Shown one piece after another: positions 1-6,532 of a stretch of DNA of 41,596 bases (the stretch's first letter is position 1; every line of letters begins with the position of its first letter). Under the pieces are notes generated by a model. The model saw only the letters and a program-made list of their open reading frames with translations, was not told the origin of the DNA and made no database searches. This DNA is from a virus. The stretch is from positions 1 through 41,596 of IMG/VR virus record IMGVR_UViG_3300006810_000110, one strand, 5' to 3'. A program made the position numbers and the translations under genes.

Positions 1-483
1 GGTAATGCTGGAGCATACGGTGCTGTAGGTGGAGAGACAGGTGGCTATGGTACAGGTTATGGGATGGGTAACCTTGCGAATGTATCAAGTAATACTCCCA
101 TTGATAGGGAAGTTTTTGACCCATACCGAGACTATTCAACATCACGAGGCCAGTTACTGGCAGGTCGTGGTATGGAAGGCCAGCAGGGACAATTTGCTGG
201 ATTTGGAACAAAAAAAGGTGAGCATATGTTTGTAAACAAAATTGGAGACGAGATAATGAAAGAACTGACAGCACGCATTCACAAGGCGAACTGCGGTAGT
301 ACTGAACTGAAGGCCGATTGCCCAAAGTGCGGTAAAGAATGCAAGTGCGATGAAGCGAAAAAGGCTGATGACAAAAAGAAACCTGCCCATGGCATGGTCA
401 TTGTCATTGGTTCAAAGGGCGCTGGCCCCGGTCCTTCAAAAGACGGTAAGCGTGAAAAACTCGACTCTGAAAAGAAAGAGTGA
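1..483 (+). CDS. Gly-rich protein with C-terminal zinc-binding tail (5'-truncated)
   Basis: The reading frame is open from base 1, so the true start lies left of the window; 160 residues are visible. The first 75 are rich in Gly, Tyr and Gln, a low-complexity composition. The rest holds a short Cys cluster (CPKCGKECKC) likely to bind zinc, then a very charged Lys/Glu tail. A strong SD (GGTGAG, 217-222) sits three bases before an in-frame ATG at 226, so an 85-residue C-terminal product may also be made. It ends in TGA, followed by a 108-base non-coding gap. No family was recognised. The low-complexity composition recalls the protein at 3233-3874, and both flank the GTPase gene. Confidence 0.7.
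   Translation, partial: GNAGAYGAVGGETGGYGTGYGMGNLANVSSNTPIDREVFDPYRDYSTSRGQLLAGRGMEGQQGQFAGFGTKKGEHMFVNKIGDEIMKELTARIHKANCGSTELKADCPKCGKECKCDEAKKADDKKKPAHGMVIVIGSKGAGPGPSKDGKREKLDSEKKE
217..228 (+). promoter_or_regulatory. Internal Shine-Dalgarno and in-frame ATG
   Basis: GGTGAG is followed by CAT and then ATG at 226-228, in frame with the surrounding gene. The three-base spacing equals that of the GTPase gene (GAGGTGAT, ACA, ATG at 1462). This would allow separate translation of the zinc-binding C-terminal 85 residues. It is either a nested start, or the true start of a gene whose upstream frame is open by chance; the Gly-rich upstream translation looks like real protein. Confidence 0.4.
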
Positions 484-500
484 ATTTGAAGTCTGTTTAC

Positions 501-552
501 CTCTTCGCTCATCATGAGCCGAAGAGACAGCCCTCTCAGTTTCTTCGGCTCA
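501..552 (+). promoter_or_regulatory. Overlapping alternative hairpins in the intergenic gap
   Basis: TGAGCCGAAGA (515-525) is a perfect 11-base inverted repeat of TCTTCGGCTCA (542-552), with a 16-base loop. The same middle segment can instead pair with CTCTTCG and CTCAT at 501-512. The two stems cannot form together. This arrangement fits an attenuator or processing site before the membrane/GTPase genes, but no T-run terminator follows directly. Confidence 0.4.
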
Positions 553-562
553 CCCAATTTAG

Positions 563-576
563 TGATACTTAAATGC
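563..576 (+). promoter_or_regulatory. Possible archaeal TATA box upstream of the 592 gene
   Basis: An AT-rich TACTTAAAT element lies about 20-25 bases before the ATG at 592, inside one of the few non-coding gaps of the window. The position roughly suits an archaeal TATA box for a short-leader transcript. The upstream BRE is not clear, and the call depends on the host being archaeal. Confidence 0.25.
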
Positions 577-591
577 GTATGCTAACCTTTT

Positions 592-1197
592 ATGTACGCT
601 GTTGTCGTCGCATTGACGAGAGGGATTCAGCATATGCAGAGCAATCTTGAGCAAAATCGTGAGCATGACAAGGCCGAAATTCGGCTTATGGGACTCATTT
701 TGACACAAGCCGTATCCATTGGTATCGCAGTCGGTATTTTTGATGCAGGTCTATGGTTGAAGTTGGAAGACCCAACACTAAACGGTGTAACTTACGCTAT
801 GGCTGCGTTTGCAGTACAGGGTTTGGCGTACTATCTTTTCAAAATGTTCTTCCAACAAGGTATGGACGAACGTGCACGTATGGCTTTGCAAGAACGGGAC
901 CGTCGAAACCGCTACCGTTCAATGGAATTTACCTTTGAGCGACGGCGACAAGACATGGAATTGCGTTTGCAAGAGCGACAGTTGGAGGCTGAACTTGAAT
1001 GGATGGAGAAAAATCCCGGTAAAACACCGCCTTGGATTGAATCAAGGATGTACGGCGGTAGCACAGGAACCGTGAATTTCATTCCAGAAGAAACAAAGTC
1101 AGCAGCCCCTCTTAGTTTGGGATTGGATTTCAAAGAAGAAGACGAGCCAAAGCGTGTACGGGGACCAGACGGTAAGTTTGTGAAAAAGGAAGAGTGA
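592..1197 (+). CDS. Membrane protein with two TM segments and charged helical tail
   Basis: The product has 201 residues. Two hydrophobic stretches (about residues 33-55 and 68-88) are probable membrane helices forming a hairpin. A long Arg/Glu-rich segment (about 92-145), likely helical or coiled coil, would lie outside the membrane, followed by an acidic/basic tail. The ATG at 592 has no SD; an alternative ATG at 634, preceded by GAGAGGG, would remove 14 residues. No family was recognised. Its position just before another membrane protein and a GTPase with a hydrophobic N-terminus suggests a shared membrane complex. Confidence 0.7.
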   Translation: MYAVVVALTRGIQHMQSNLEQNREHDKAEIRLMGLILTQAVSIGIAVGIFDAGLWLKLEDPTLNGVTYAMAAFAVQGLAYYLFKMFFQQGMDERARMALQERDRRNRYRSMEFTFERRRQDMELRLQERQLEAELEWMEKNPGKTPPWIESRMYGGSTGTVNFIPEETKSAAPLSLGLDFKEEDEPKRVRGPDGKFVKKEE

Positions 1198-1203
1198 TGA
1201 ACG

Positions 1204-1452
1204 TTGGGACGTATCTTCAAGACGCCGTCTGATGACGCAGTCGAAGAAACGTTACGTAGTATGCACATCGCCAACACTGTTGATGTCGCCTATGAACGAG
1301 GCATGGGATGGATAAAGGTCATCATCTTTTCAATAATAACAGCCTTTACGGTCAGTGGTTTTGAATTTTATACGGACTGGAATCTATGGGAATCGTCAGG
1401 GAATTGGCTGAAAGAGAAATTGCAAAACGCTGCTGATTCTATTTTCAATTGA
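1204..1452 (+). CDS. Small single-pass membrane protein
   Basis: The product has 82 residues and starts at TTG 1204, placed by the GAGTGATGA SD-like stretch that overlaps the end of the previous gene. One hydrophobic segment (about residues 36-52) is a likely membrane helix, with a charged N-terminal half and a short amphipathic C-terminus. The TGA stop is fused with the GAGGTGAT ribosome site of the GTPase gene, so the two are probably translationally coupled. No family was recognised; the coupling suggests a partner or anchor for the GTPase. Confidence 0.65.
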   Translation: MGRIFKTPSDDAVEETLRSMHIANTVDVAYERGMGWIKVIIFSIITAFTVSGFEFYTDWNLWESSGNWLKEKLQNAADSIFN

Positions 1453-1461
1453 GGTGATACA

Positions 1462-2181
1462 ATGGGTGCAATGGCAGGTTCGGCTTTGGTTGGAGGCGTT
1501 GTGTTCGCTAAAGAACTCTACCACTATTGGAAGCCTCGACGTGTCGGCGTGTACGGTCCGACCATGGTCGGCAAGACGACGCTCGACCGTTACATGACAA
1601 CGCCGGGTGAGATGGAAGAAATCCCGCTCGATGAGCGTACCAAGCATTTCAAAGTACCCGGCATCAATCGCTTCCTTCTTCCTCGCCCAACACGCAAGCG
1701 TGTCAATTACAAAGGCGTGACACGCGTCGTTTATTCTTCTGATATTGCAGGAGAAGAGCGTTTTTGGAATCTTTGGGTCGATGACATGGTCAATCGTCAA
1801 GTCGAATGCATTGTGTTTGTCTTTGACCACCGTTGCATGAAAGGAGGCGATGCTGCTGTTCAGGCTGTTGGCGGTTTCAAGTATCTTGTCGATTCTATCT
1901 TACATCGCCAGTACCGCTATCGTAACCTTCGTTCGTGGTGGAAAGGGAAGAAGTACTCACCGAAGTTGATTATGCTGGTAGCGAACAAGGCTGACCAGTG
2001 GTGGGATGACCAAGCCAACGTCCTTTGGCAACAACAGCGATTGGGTGAGCACAAGATGTTCGACCCGTTCCGTGAAGATTTGATTCGATTGCAAAAAGCA
2101 GGTGTTCCGACGAAGCGTGGTATGATGGCGACGAAAATCGGCTGGAATGTGGAAAACACGATGTTGGAATTATTGACGTGA
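1462..2181 (+). CDS. Ras-superfamily-like small GTPase with N-terminal hydrophobic segment
   Basis: This 239-residue protein should bind and hydrolyse GTP. The P-loop (G1) is GPTMVGKTT at residues 32-40. G3 is DIAGEE at 94-99, the switch II DxxG form with the following Glu typical of Ras/Arf-type proteins. G4 is NKAD at 175-178, giving guanine specificity, and ATKIGWNV near 223-230 sits where G5 is expected. Residues 4-16 are Gly/Ala/Val-rich and may insert in a membrane. The start is fixed by GAGGTGAT three bases before the ATG. The neighbours are two small membrane proteins and two low-complexity proteins. Such GTPases are unusual in tailed-virus morphogenesis clusters. The cellular role (trafficking, cell division, virion assembly) cannot be read from sequence. 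Confidence 0.85.
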   Translation: MGAMAGSALVGGVVFAKELYHYWKPRRVGVYGPTMVGKTTLDRYMTTPGEMEEIPLDERTKHFKVPGINRFLLPRPTRKRVNYKGVTRVVYSSDIAGEERFWNLWVDDMVNRQVECIVFVFDHRCMKGGDAAVQAVGGFKYLVDSILHRQYRYRNLRSWWKGKKYSPKLIMLVANKADQWWDDQANVLWQQQRLGEHKMFDPFREDLIRLQKAGVPTKRGMMATKIGWNVENTMLELLT

Positions 2182-2182
2182 G

Positions 2183-3223
2183 ATGAAAATTATGATGCGA
2201 TGGAGACCGGGCGGGTACGGACAAGTACCTCAAAACGATATGAATTTGGCGAACATGAGTCAGGCACACTTGGCTGCACTGGGACAACAAGGTAATCCAA
2301 GTCACGAGCAGTTGCTTGAAATGCAAGCGGCACAGCAGGGTATGAAACAAGTGGCGGAGAAGAAGAACATCGAAGTACCCAAAGTCAATTTTTATCCAAG
2401 CCGTCACCCTGACCCACGCAAAGGGCGTAAGCAGGACATTCGTCAAGCCAGAAAGTTGCTTCGTCCAACCAAGCGAAGCCTGTTCAATCCGTTGCGATGG
2501 ATTTGGGGTCACAAGTACCGATACAATCGACAGAGCAACTTGTGTGTTATCGACGGTTGCAACTGTGAAGAGTTAATCAAGTATGATAACCTCTACTCCA
2601 AAATTTGTGACGAAGAATCAGGTAAGAGCCTTTGGGAGATGTACTGGCGTAATCCAGTTACACAGACACCTGAGGCATTTGTTGCACGAGAACAAGTTAC
2701 GAATGGTCGAAAGATGAAAGGAACATATTGTCCTGAGCATCTTCATTTGTATCATTTGCTTTGCAAGTGGGAATCTGAGGCCGATAAAGACCATAACAAG
2801 ACCCGAACAGGTATGAAAGAAATGGTCAAGAAAGGTGTAAGCACTGTCGCTGTACCCATTTCAATTGTCAAGAAAAAAGACAACACGCCTGAGTTCCTCA
2901 AGAAGTATGAGCCGTTCTTTGTCGAATTGGAAAAAGACTCCAAGTCACAACCGGGCATCAATCTCCTTCACTACAAAAATCCTGAAACAGGCATCAATGA
3001 CGTGACCATGATTGTCTTTGATTTGCGCCTTTTCCAAAAAGAAATCATGGCTACACACCCAACACTCGCTGATGCTATTACGAATCTCGGCATCATGCAG
3101 GCACCGCTTCCGAGCACTCAACAAGATGCACAGGTGCCTGTTCATCAAATAACCAGTCCAACCAATGACGTTATGAATCAGGGTGACCTGCCCTTAACAG
3201 AGCAAGGATTATTTGTACAATGA
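2183..3223 (+). CDS. Unknown protein with Cys-rich putative zinc site
   Basis: The product has 346 residues, with the ATG one base after the GTPase stop. The N-terminal 70 residues are Gln/Met-rich. A basic stretch (about 72-118) follows, then a cluster containing CVIDGCNC (near 121-128), a further Cys near 142 and CPEH near 185, compatible with a zinc-binding treble-clef-like fold. The remainder is mixed alpha/beta with a disordered C-terminal tail from about residue 310. No family was recognised. The tight spacing with the GTPase gene implies co-translation and possibly a shared complex. Confidence 0.7.
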   Translation: MKIMMRWRPGGYGQVPQNDMNLANMSQAHLAALGQQGNPSHEQLLEMQAAQQGMKQVAEKKNIEVPKVNFYPSRHPDPRKGRKQDIRQARKLLRPTKRSLFNPLRWIWGHKYRYNRQSNLCVIDGCNCEELIKYDNLYSKICDEESGKSLWEMYWRNPVTQTPEAFVAREQVTNGRKMKGTYCPEHLHLYHLLCKWESEADKDHNKTRTGMKEMVKKGVSTVAVPISIVKKKDNTPEFLKKYEPFFVELEKDSKSQPGINLLHYKNPETGINDVTMIVFDLRLFQKEIMATHPTLADAITNLGIMQAPLPSTQQDAQVPVHQITSPTNDVMNQGDLPLTEQGLFVQ

Positions 3224-3232
3224 GGAAGATAC

Positions 3233-3874
3233 ATGTTTGGTAACACACAGCAAAACGGAGCACTGAACTTGGGGGCAAACGGAGCAGGCGGTCAGCCTGC
3301 TATGAACAACCCGTTTGCTCAACAAGGAGGGATGATGCAACAAGCCGCTCAGAACCCGTTCATGTCAGGCATGATGGGCGGGGCAGGTATGCAGCAGAAC
3401 ATGATGCAGCAAAACATGATGGGGCAACCGATGATGCCTCCTTCTGAAATGGATATTCAGTTGGCATTGATGCGAACGGTCGCACCAATTGACCGCTTTA
3501 TCGCAGGCACAAGTATGGTGACACTCGTTCAAATGTTCAACGACCTTGTTAGTTTCTCCGTCCTTGAGATTCTCAAGAACGCTACATTTGTTATCAACGA
3601 AGACGATGGTACGATGAAGATGGACGTTACGTCTTTGCCTAACAATCTTCAAACAATGAGCGCTGAAAATGTTACCAGTCAATTCAATGCTTTGAAGATG
3701 GCCAGTCAGCAAAACATTCAGCAAGTCGAGATGCAACAGCAACAGATTGCGGCGTTTGCTCAACAATCTATGATGGGCGGAGCGCTCAATGCGGCACTGG
3801 CTGACGAAGGTTTCATGAACAGAGCGGGTAGTGCTGCTGGTAACTTTATGGGCAAGTTTATGGGGATGAGATGA
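3233..3874 (+). CDS. Met/Gln/Gly-rich low-complexity protein
   Basis: The product has 213 residues and starts at ATG 3233 after a GAGGAAG ribosome site. Residues 1-70 are almost wholly Gly, Met, Gln, Asn and Ala, a prion-like composition. Residues 75-155 look like a folded core with hydrophobic periodicity. A Gln/Met-rich helix and a short Gly/Phe/Met C-terminus follow. No family was recognised. With the Gly-rich protein at the left edge, it gives the GTPase module two proteins with self-associating composition. A structural or scaffold role is possible but is inference only. Confidence 0.65.
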   Translation: MFGNTQQNGALNLGANGAGGQPAMNNPFAQQGGMMQQAAQNPFMSGMMGGAGMQQNMMQQNMMGQPMMPPSEMDIQLALMRTVAPIDRFIAGTSMVTLVQMFNDLVSFSVLEILKNATFVINEDDGTMKMDVTSLPNNLQTMSAENVTSQFNALKMASQQNIQQVEMQQQQIAAFAQQSMMGGALNAALADEGFMNRAGSAAGNFMGKFMGMR

Positions 3875-4116
3875 TGAGAGCAAGTGATGGATTTTATGGA
3901 CTTTCGACAACAGCGATGGAGATTTTTTCACCCATCAAGAGCGTCATCATTGACATGATTATGGTTCAGTTACTGGCAATCGTTGTCACACTTGGACTGG
4001 TCCTTCTCACAGGAGGCGAAAACTTGGGCAGTGACACTGTTGCTTACTTAGTCGCTGGGTTGTTCGGCGCTTTCTTCATGCTTGGCAGTATCTATTCCAA
4101 GATTTCTGAGATTTGA
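3871..4116 (+). CDS. Small two-TM membrane protein
   Basis: The product has 81 residues. The start codon overlaps the preceding stop (ATGATG at 3871-3876; either ATG could serve). Two hydrophobic helices (about residues 29-47 and 57-75) are separated by a short Gly/Asn/Asp turn, so it should form a membrane hairpin. Its size and topology resemble a holin or a small anchor protein, but no holin family signature was recognised and no endolysin gene is adjacent. Its last 69 bases overlap the convergent - strand gene. Confidence 0.6.
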   Translation: MMRASDGFYGLSTTAMEIFSPIKSVIIDMIMVQLLAIVVTLGLVLLTGGENLGSDTVAYLVAGLFGAFFMLGSIYSKISEI

Positions 4117-4383
4117 GGGAACGTATCTTCCCCACTTTTTCAGTGGACACTCGCTTGACGTAAGACTTGCTTTGACTCGCATCTGGCATCCGCACTCTGT
4201 GCAGCGATTGAACGTTTCGTTCCAACTCGGACAGGCTTTGCATGTTGCCATTCGTAAGTGCTTGACATCATCAGGGACGTAGCGTTTCATCAAAATGTCT
4301 CGACCAGCCCTTGAAAGACTCTTGGCTGTGTCTATAGACACAGGTACGCCCATGATTTTCGGCTGAATTCTGGGCAACTTCAT
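4048..4383 (-). CDS. Small Cys-rich zinc-binding protein, the only - strand gene
   Basis: The product has 111 residues, starts at ATG 4383-4381 and ends in TAA. The centre holds a conserved-looking array: CKACPSW, then CTECGCQM with a following Lys, then CPLKKW. Small phage proteins with an R..C..C...C.ECGC...K...CP..KW pattern are familiar from marine phages; the function is unknown and zinc binding is expected. A longer upstream frame on this strand is the shadow of the 4444 gene, so the Met at 4383 was chosen. It converges on the membrane protein gene and diverges from the 4444 gene, making it a separate transcription unit. Confidence 0.7.
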   Translation of the reverse strand: MKLPRIQPKIMGVPVSIDTAKSLSRAGRDILMKRYVPDDVKHLRMATCKACPSWNETFNRCTECGCQMRVKASLTSSECPLKKWGRYVPSNLRNLGIDTAKHEESAEQPSD

Positions 4384-4443
4384 GGCACACGCTGGTCGTT
4401 TTTGTTCAAAAGGGTTATCCGTGAGCATACCCTGCGATATGTC

Positions 4444-5145
4444 ATGGGCGGTGAGCGTCAGACAAAACGTTCCTGTCCTTTCTGTCAGCACGAAGAACGT
4501 GATGTGTTTGAACAGAACATCATTGACGGCATCGCTACGCCTCAAGTTCTTGACAAAGACATGGGATGGAGAGCAAACACTGCCGAGCGACACATGAAGA
4601 ATCACACAGGTGCTTATCACGAAGGTGCAAACCACTCATGTGTGGTCTGTACGCACGATGACAGGCGCTTTTTGGAAGTTGCTTACTTTGAAGGAGAGCG
4701 CACAACGGACGACATCGCTGAGGAATTGGATTGCAGCGAAGAGGCAGTGTATCGTCACATGAAGCATCACTTCCAACCGCTTGTCAAGAAGAGTTCCACA
4801 GCCATTGTTGCTGTCAAGGTTGGCGAAGAGATTGACATTTTACGAGAAAACGTACAAGGTCTTAACGGTAAACTCGCTCAATTCATGAACGAAACCAACA
4901 TTCACGACGACGGTGTCATCGGTGACATGGTTCGTCTTCACAAAGAAGTGCGAGAAACACTCAAAGATTTGACAACGTATCAAGAAAAATGGGCTGAGCC
5001 AACGGCCAATATCGCCAACAACACTATCAATGTGTTGAAAGTGGAATTGGGCAAGGAGAGTCCTGAGGTTTGGAAACGTGTCAAAGCAAGTTTGCTTACA
5101 CAATCCGATGGCGAAGTCGATGAAGACATACTGGAACTACTATGA
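4444..5145 (+). CDS. Tandem zinc/HTH DNA-binding protein, candidate terminase small subunit
   Basis: The product has 233 residues from ATG 4444; a TTG at 4402 would add 14 and no clear SD decides. Two repeated units each begin with a CxxC knuckle (CPFC, then CVVC) and end with a His-rich helix (RHMKNH, RHMKHH). The second contains a clear helix-turn-helix (DIAEELDCSEEAVYRHMKHH). A long Glu/Lys-rich helical region, probably coiled coil, follows with an acidic C-terminus. A DNA-binding N-terminus plus an oligomerising helix, placed upstream of the large terminase, fits a small terminase that recognises packaging sites. A transcription factor is the alternative, since the gene has its own upstream gap. 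Confidence 0.6.
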   Translation: MGGERQTKRSCPFCQHEERDVFEQNIIDGIATPQVLDKDMGWRANTAERHMKNHTGAYHEGANHSCVVCTHDDRRFLEVAYFEGERTTDDIAEELDCSEEAVYRHMKHHFQPLVKKSSTAIVAVKVGEEIDILRENVQGLNGKLAQFMNETNIHDDGVIGDMVRLHKEVRETLKDLTTYQEKWAEPTANIANNTINVLKVELGKESPEVWKRVKASLLTQSDGEVDEDILELL

Positions 5146-5155
5146 GGTGAAATGA

Positions 5156-6532
5156 ATGCCAATGAATACAGGTTCTGACACCCGGATGTACAGTCCGAGA
5201 AGCGAGTCAAACCTTGGCTACACCAAAGACGATGACGAGTATCGTCACGGTTACGGTGACCCTGAGCAAATGGAAGTCGCTCGTGACAAGAAGTTGCAAG
5301 AGAAAGAGCAACCGACAATGACCGAAGAGTTGCCTCATTTGCAAATATCTGTTCCAGAGCCTGCCCCTGAGATGCCTCCAATGATGCCACCGATGGAAGA
5401 AGAGGAGGAAGAAGGTATGCCACCGGGTGTTGAGAACCTTATGGCGGCTGACCTTAACGGCATGACAGGTATGCCTGATACTGGTAATTTGAGCATTGGA
5501 AACGCAACAGGTACAATGCCTGCTCCGGGCGGTATGCTTGCGACTGGTGAGCCGATGGAACATGCTTGGTCGTCGTTGATGAAGGAAGATTCAGTTTGTC
5601 CTAATTGTCAAGGAACGGGTAAAGACCCTAATCAAAAAGGCATTCCCGAACAAGGTATTGAACCCGGAGAATGCGAACCATGTGACGGTTCGGGTATGTA
5701 TTGGGAGCAGGTACTACTTGATGAAAGAGGTTTTCCAATCGAATCGTATGAGGAAAACGACCCTAATTGGCAAGATAGTATAGAAACAGGTGAGCCAATG
5801 AACGACGCTTGGTCGAGTTTGATGAAGGCTCGACTTGACAAAGTCAAAGGTGCCAAAGACAAGTCATGGCAACAGCCTCAGTACGAAACTCAGCCGGGTG
5901 GCTCAGACATTACGACAGGTACATCCCGACGAGCCAAGTTACAATCTCGATTCCTCCAGCCTCACAAGAAGCGAGGTATTGACCAAGCACCTTTGAGCGT
6001 ACATCGTACGCACTTGGGTGTCGAAACCAAACAACCATTGCGTATGTTCCCAGAAAAGTACGGTCATCAAATGGCAACGCAGGCTCGACGAAAGTTGATG
6101 GGTAATGTCCCGCAAACTCCTGCTGGTCACGGCGTAGGAGCCGAGCGAAGTTACAACCCAAAGGCTCCGAAGTCAGCACCATCAGGCGGATTGCCACTGA
6201 CGGAGCCAAAAGCACCTATGGAGCGAGGCAAGTCGTTCGCAAAGTCAATGCGAGAGGACATCGAAGAAGTCCGCAAGAAGATGGATTACATGCGTTTTTC
6301 TCAGATTCGACGATTGTTGCAACAACTCAAAGACGCAACTGAGCGACAGGAGCGTAGACTCAAGGCAGCAAAGCAAGGCGGTCACGGTAACAACCGAGAA
6401 GCAGGTCATCGTGAAGCACAAGACAGTACGACTCGACCCGAAGGCGCTACCGAAGATATGGAAAACGACCCGAAGAATTGGGGCGCACCTTCGACACTCT
6501 TTGCAGCGAAAGGAAGTGGGAGGGTCGGTTGA
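5156..6532 (+). CDS. Acidic, disordered protein with DnaJ-type zinc motifs and repeated AWSSLMK peptides
   Basis: The product has 458 residues; GAGGTGA five bases upstream fixes ATG 5156 rather than the out-of-frame ATG at 5152. Residues 50-95 are Pro/Met/Glu-rich. A zinc module has two CxxCxGxG-type motifs, CPNCQGTG and CEPCDGSG, near residues 148 and 173; DnaJ has four. It is flanked by two near-identical peptides, GEPMEHAWSSLMK and GEPMNDAWSSLMK (near 131 and 212). Basic regions and an Arg-rich coiled coil (about 360-405) follow. No family was recognised. Placement among packaging genes suggests a virion or assembly protein that docks by short repeated peptides. Confidence 0.65.
   Translation: MPMNTGSDTRMYSPRSESNLGYTKDDDEYRHGYGDPEQMEVARDKKLQEKEQPTMTEELPHLQISVPEPAPEMPPMMPPMEEEEEEGMPPGVENLMAADLNGMTGMPDTGNLSIGNATGTMPAPGGMLATGEPMEHAWSSLMKEDSVCPNCQGTGKDPNQKGIPEQGIEPGECEPCDGSGMYWEQVLLDERGFPIESYEENDPNWQDSIETGEPMNDAWSSLMKARLDKVKGAKDKSWQQPQYETQPGGSDITTGTSRRAKLQSRFLQPHKKRGIDQAPLSVHRTHLGVETKQPLRMFPEKYGHQMATQARRKLMGNVPQTPAGHGVGAERSYNPKAPKSAPSGGLPLTEPKAPMERGKSFAKSMREDIEEVRKKMDYMRFSQIRRLLQQLKDATERQERRLKAAKQGGHGNNREAGHREAQDSTTRPEGATEDMENDPKNWGAPSTLFAAKGSGRVG

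Noticed and set aside
1970-2512. 180-codon open frame on the - strand across the GTPase end
   Set aside because: It overlaps two well-supported + strand genes; its composition (Ser/His/Leu-rich) is typical of a shadow frame.
3871-4116. Holin
   Set aside because: Two membrane helices fit, but there is no adjacent lysin and no family signature; kept as a generic membrane protein.
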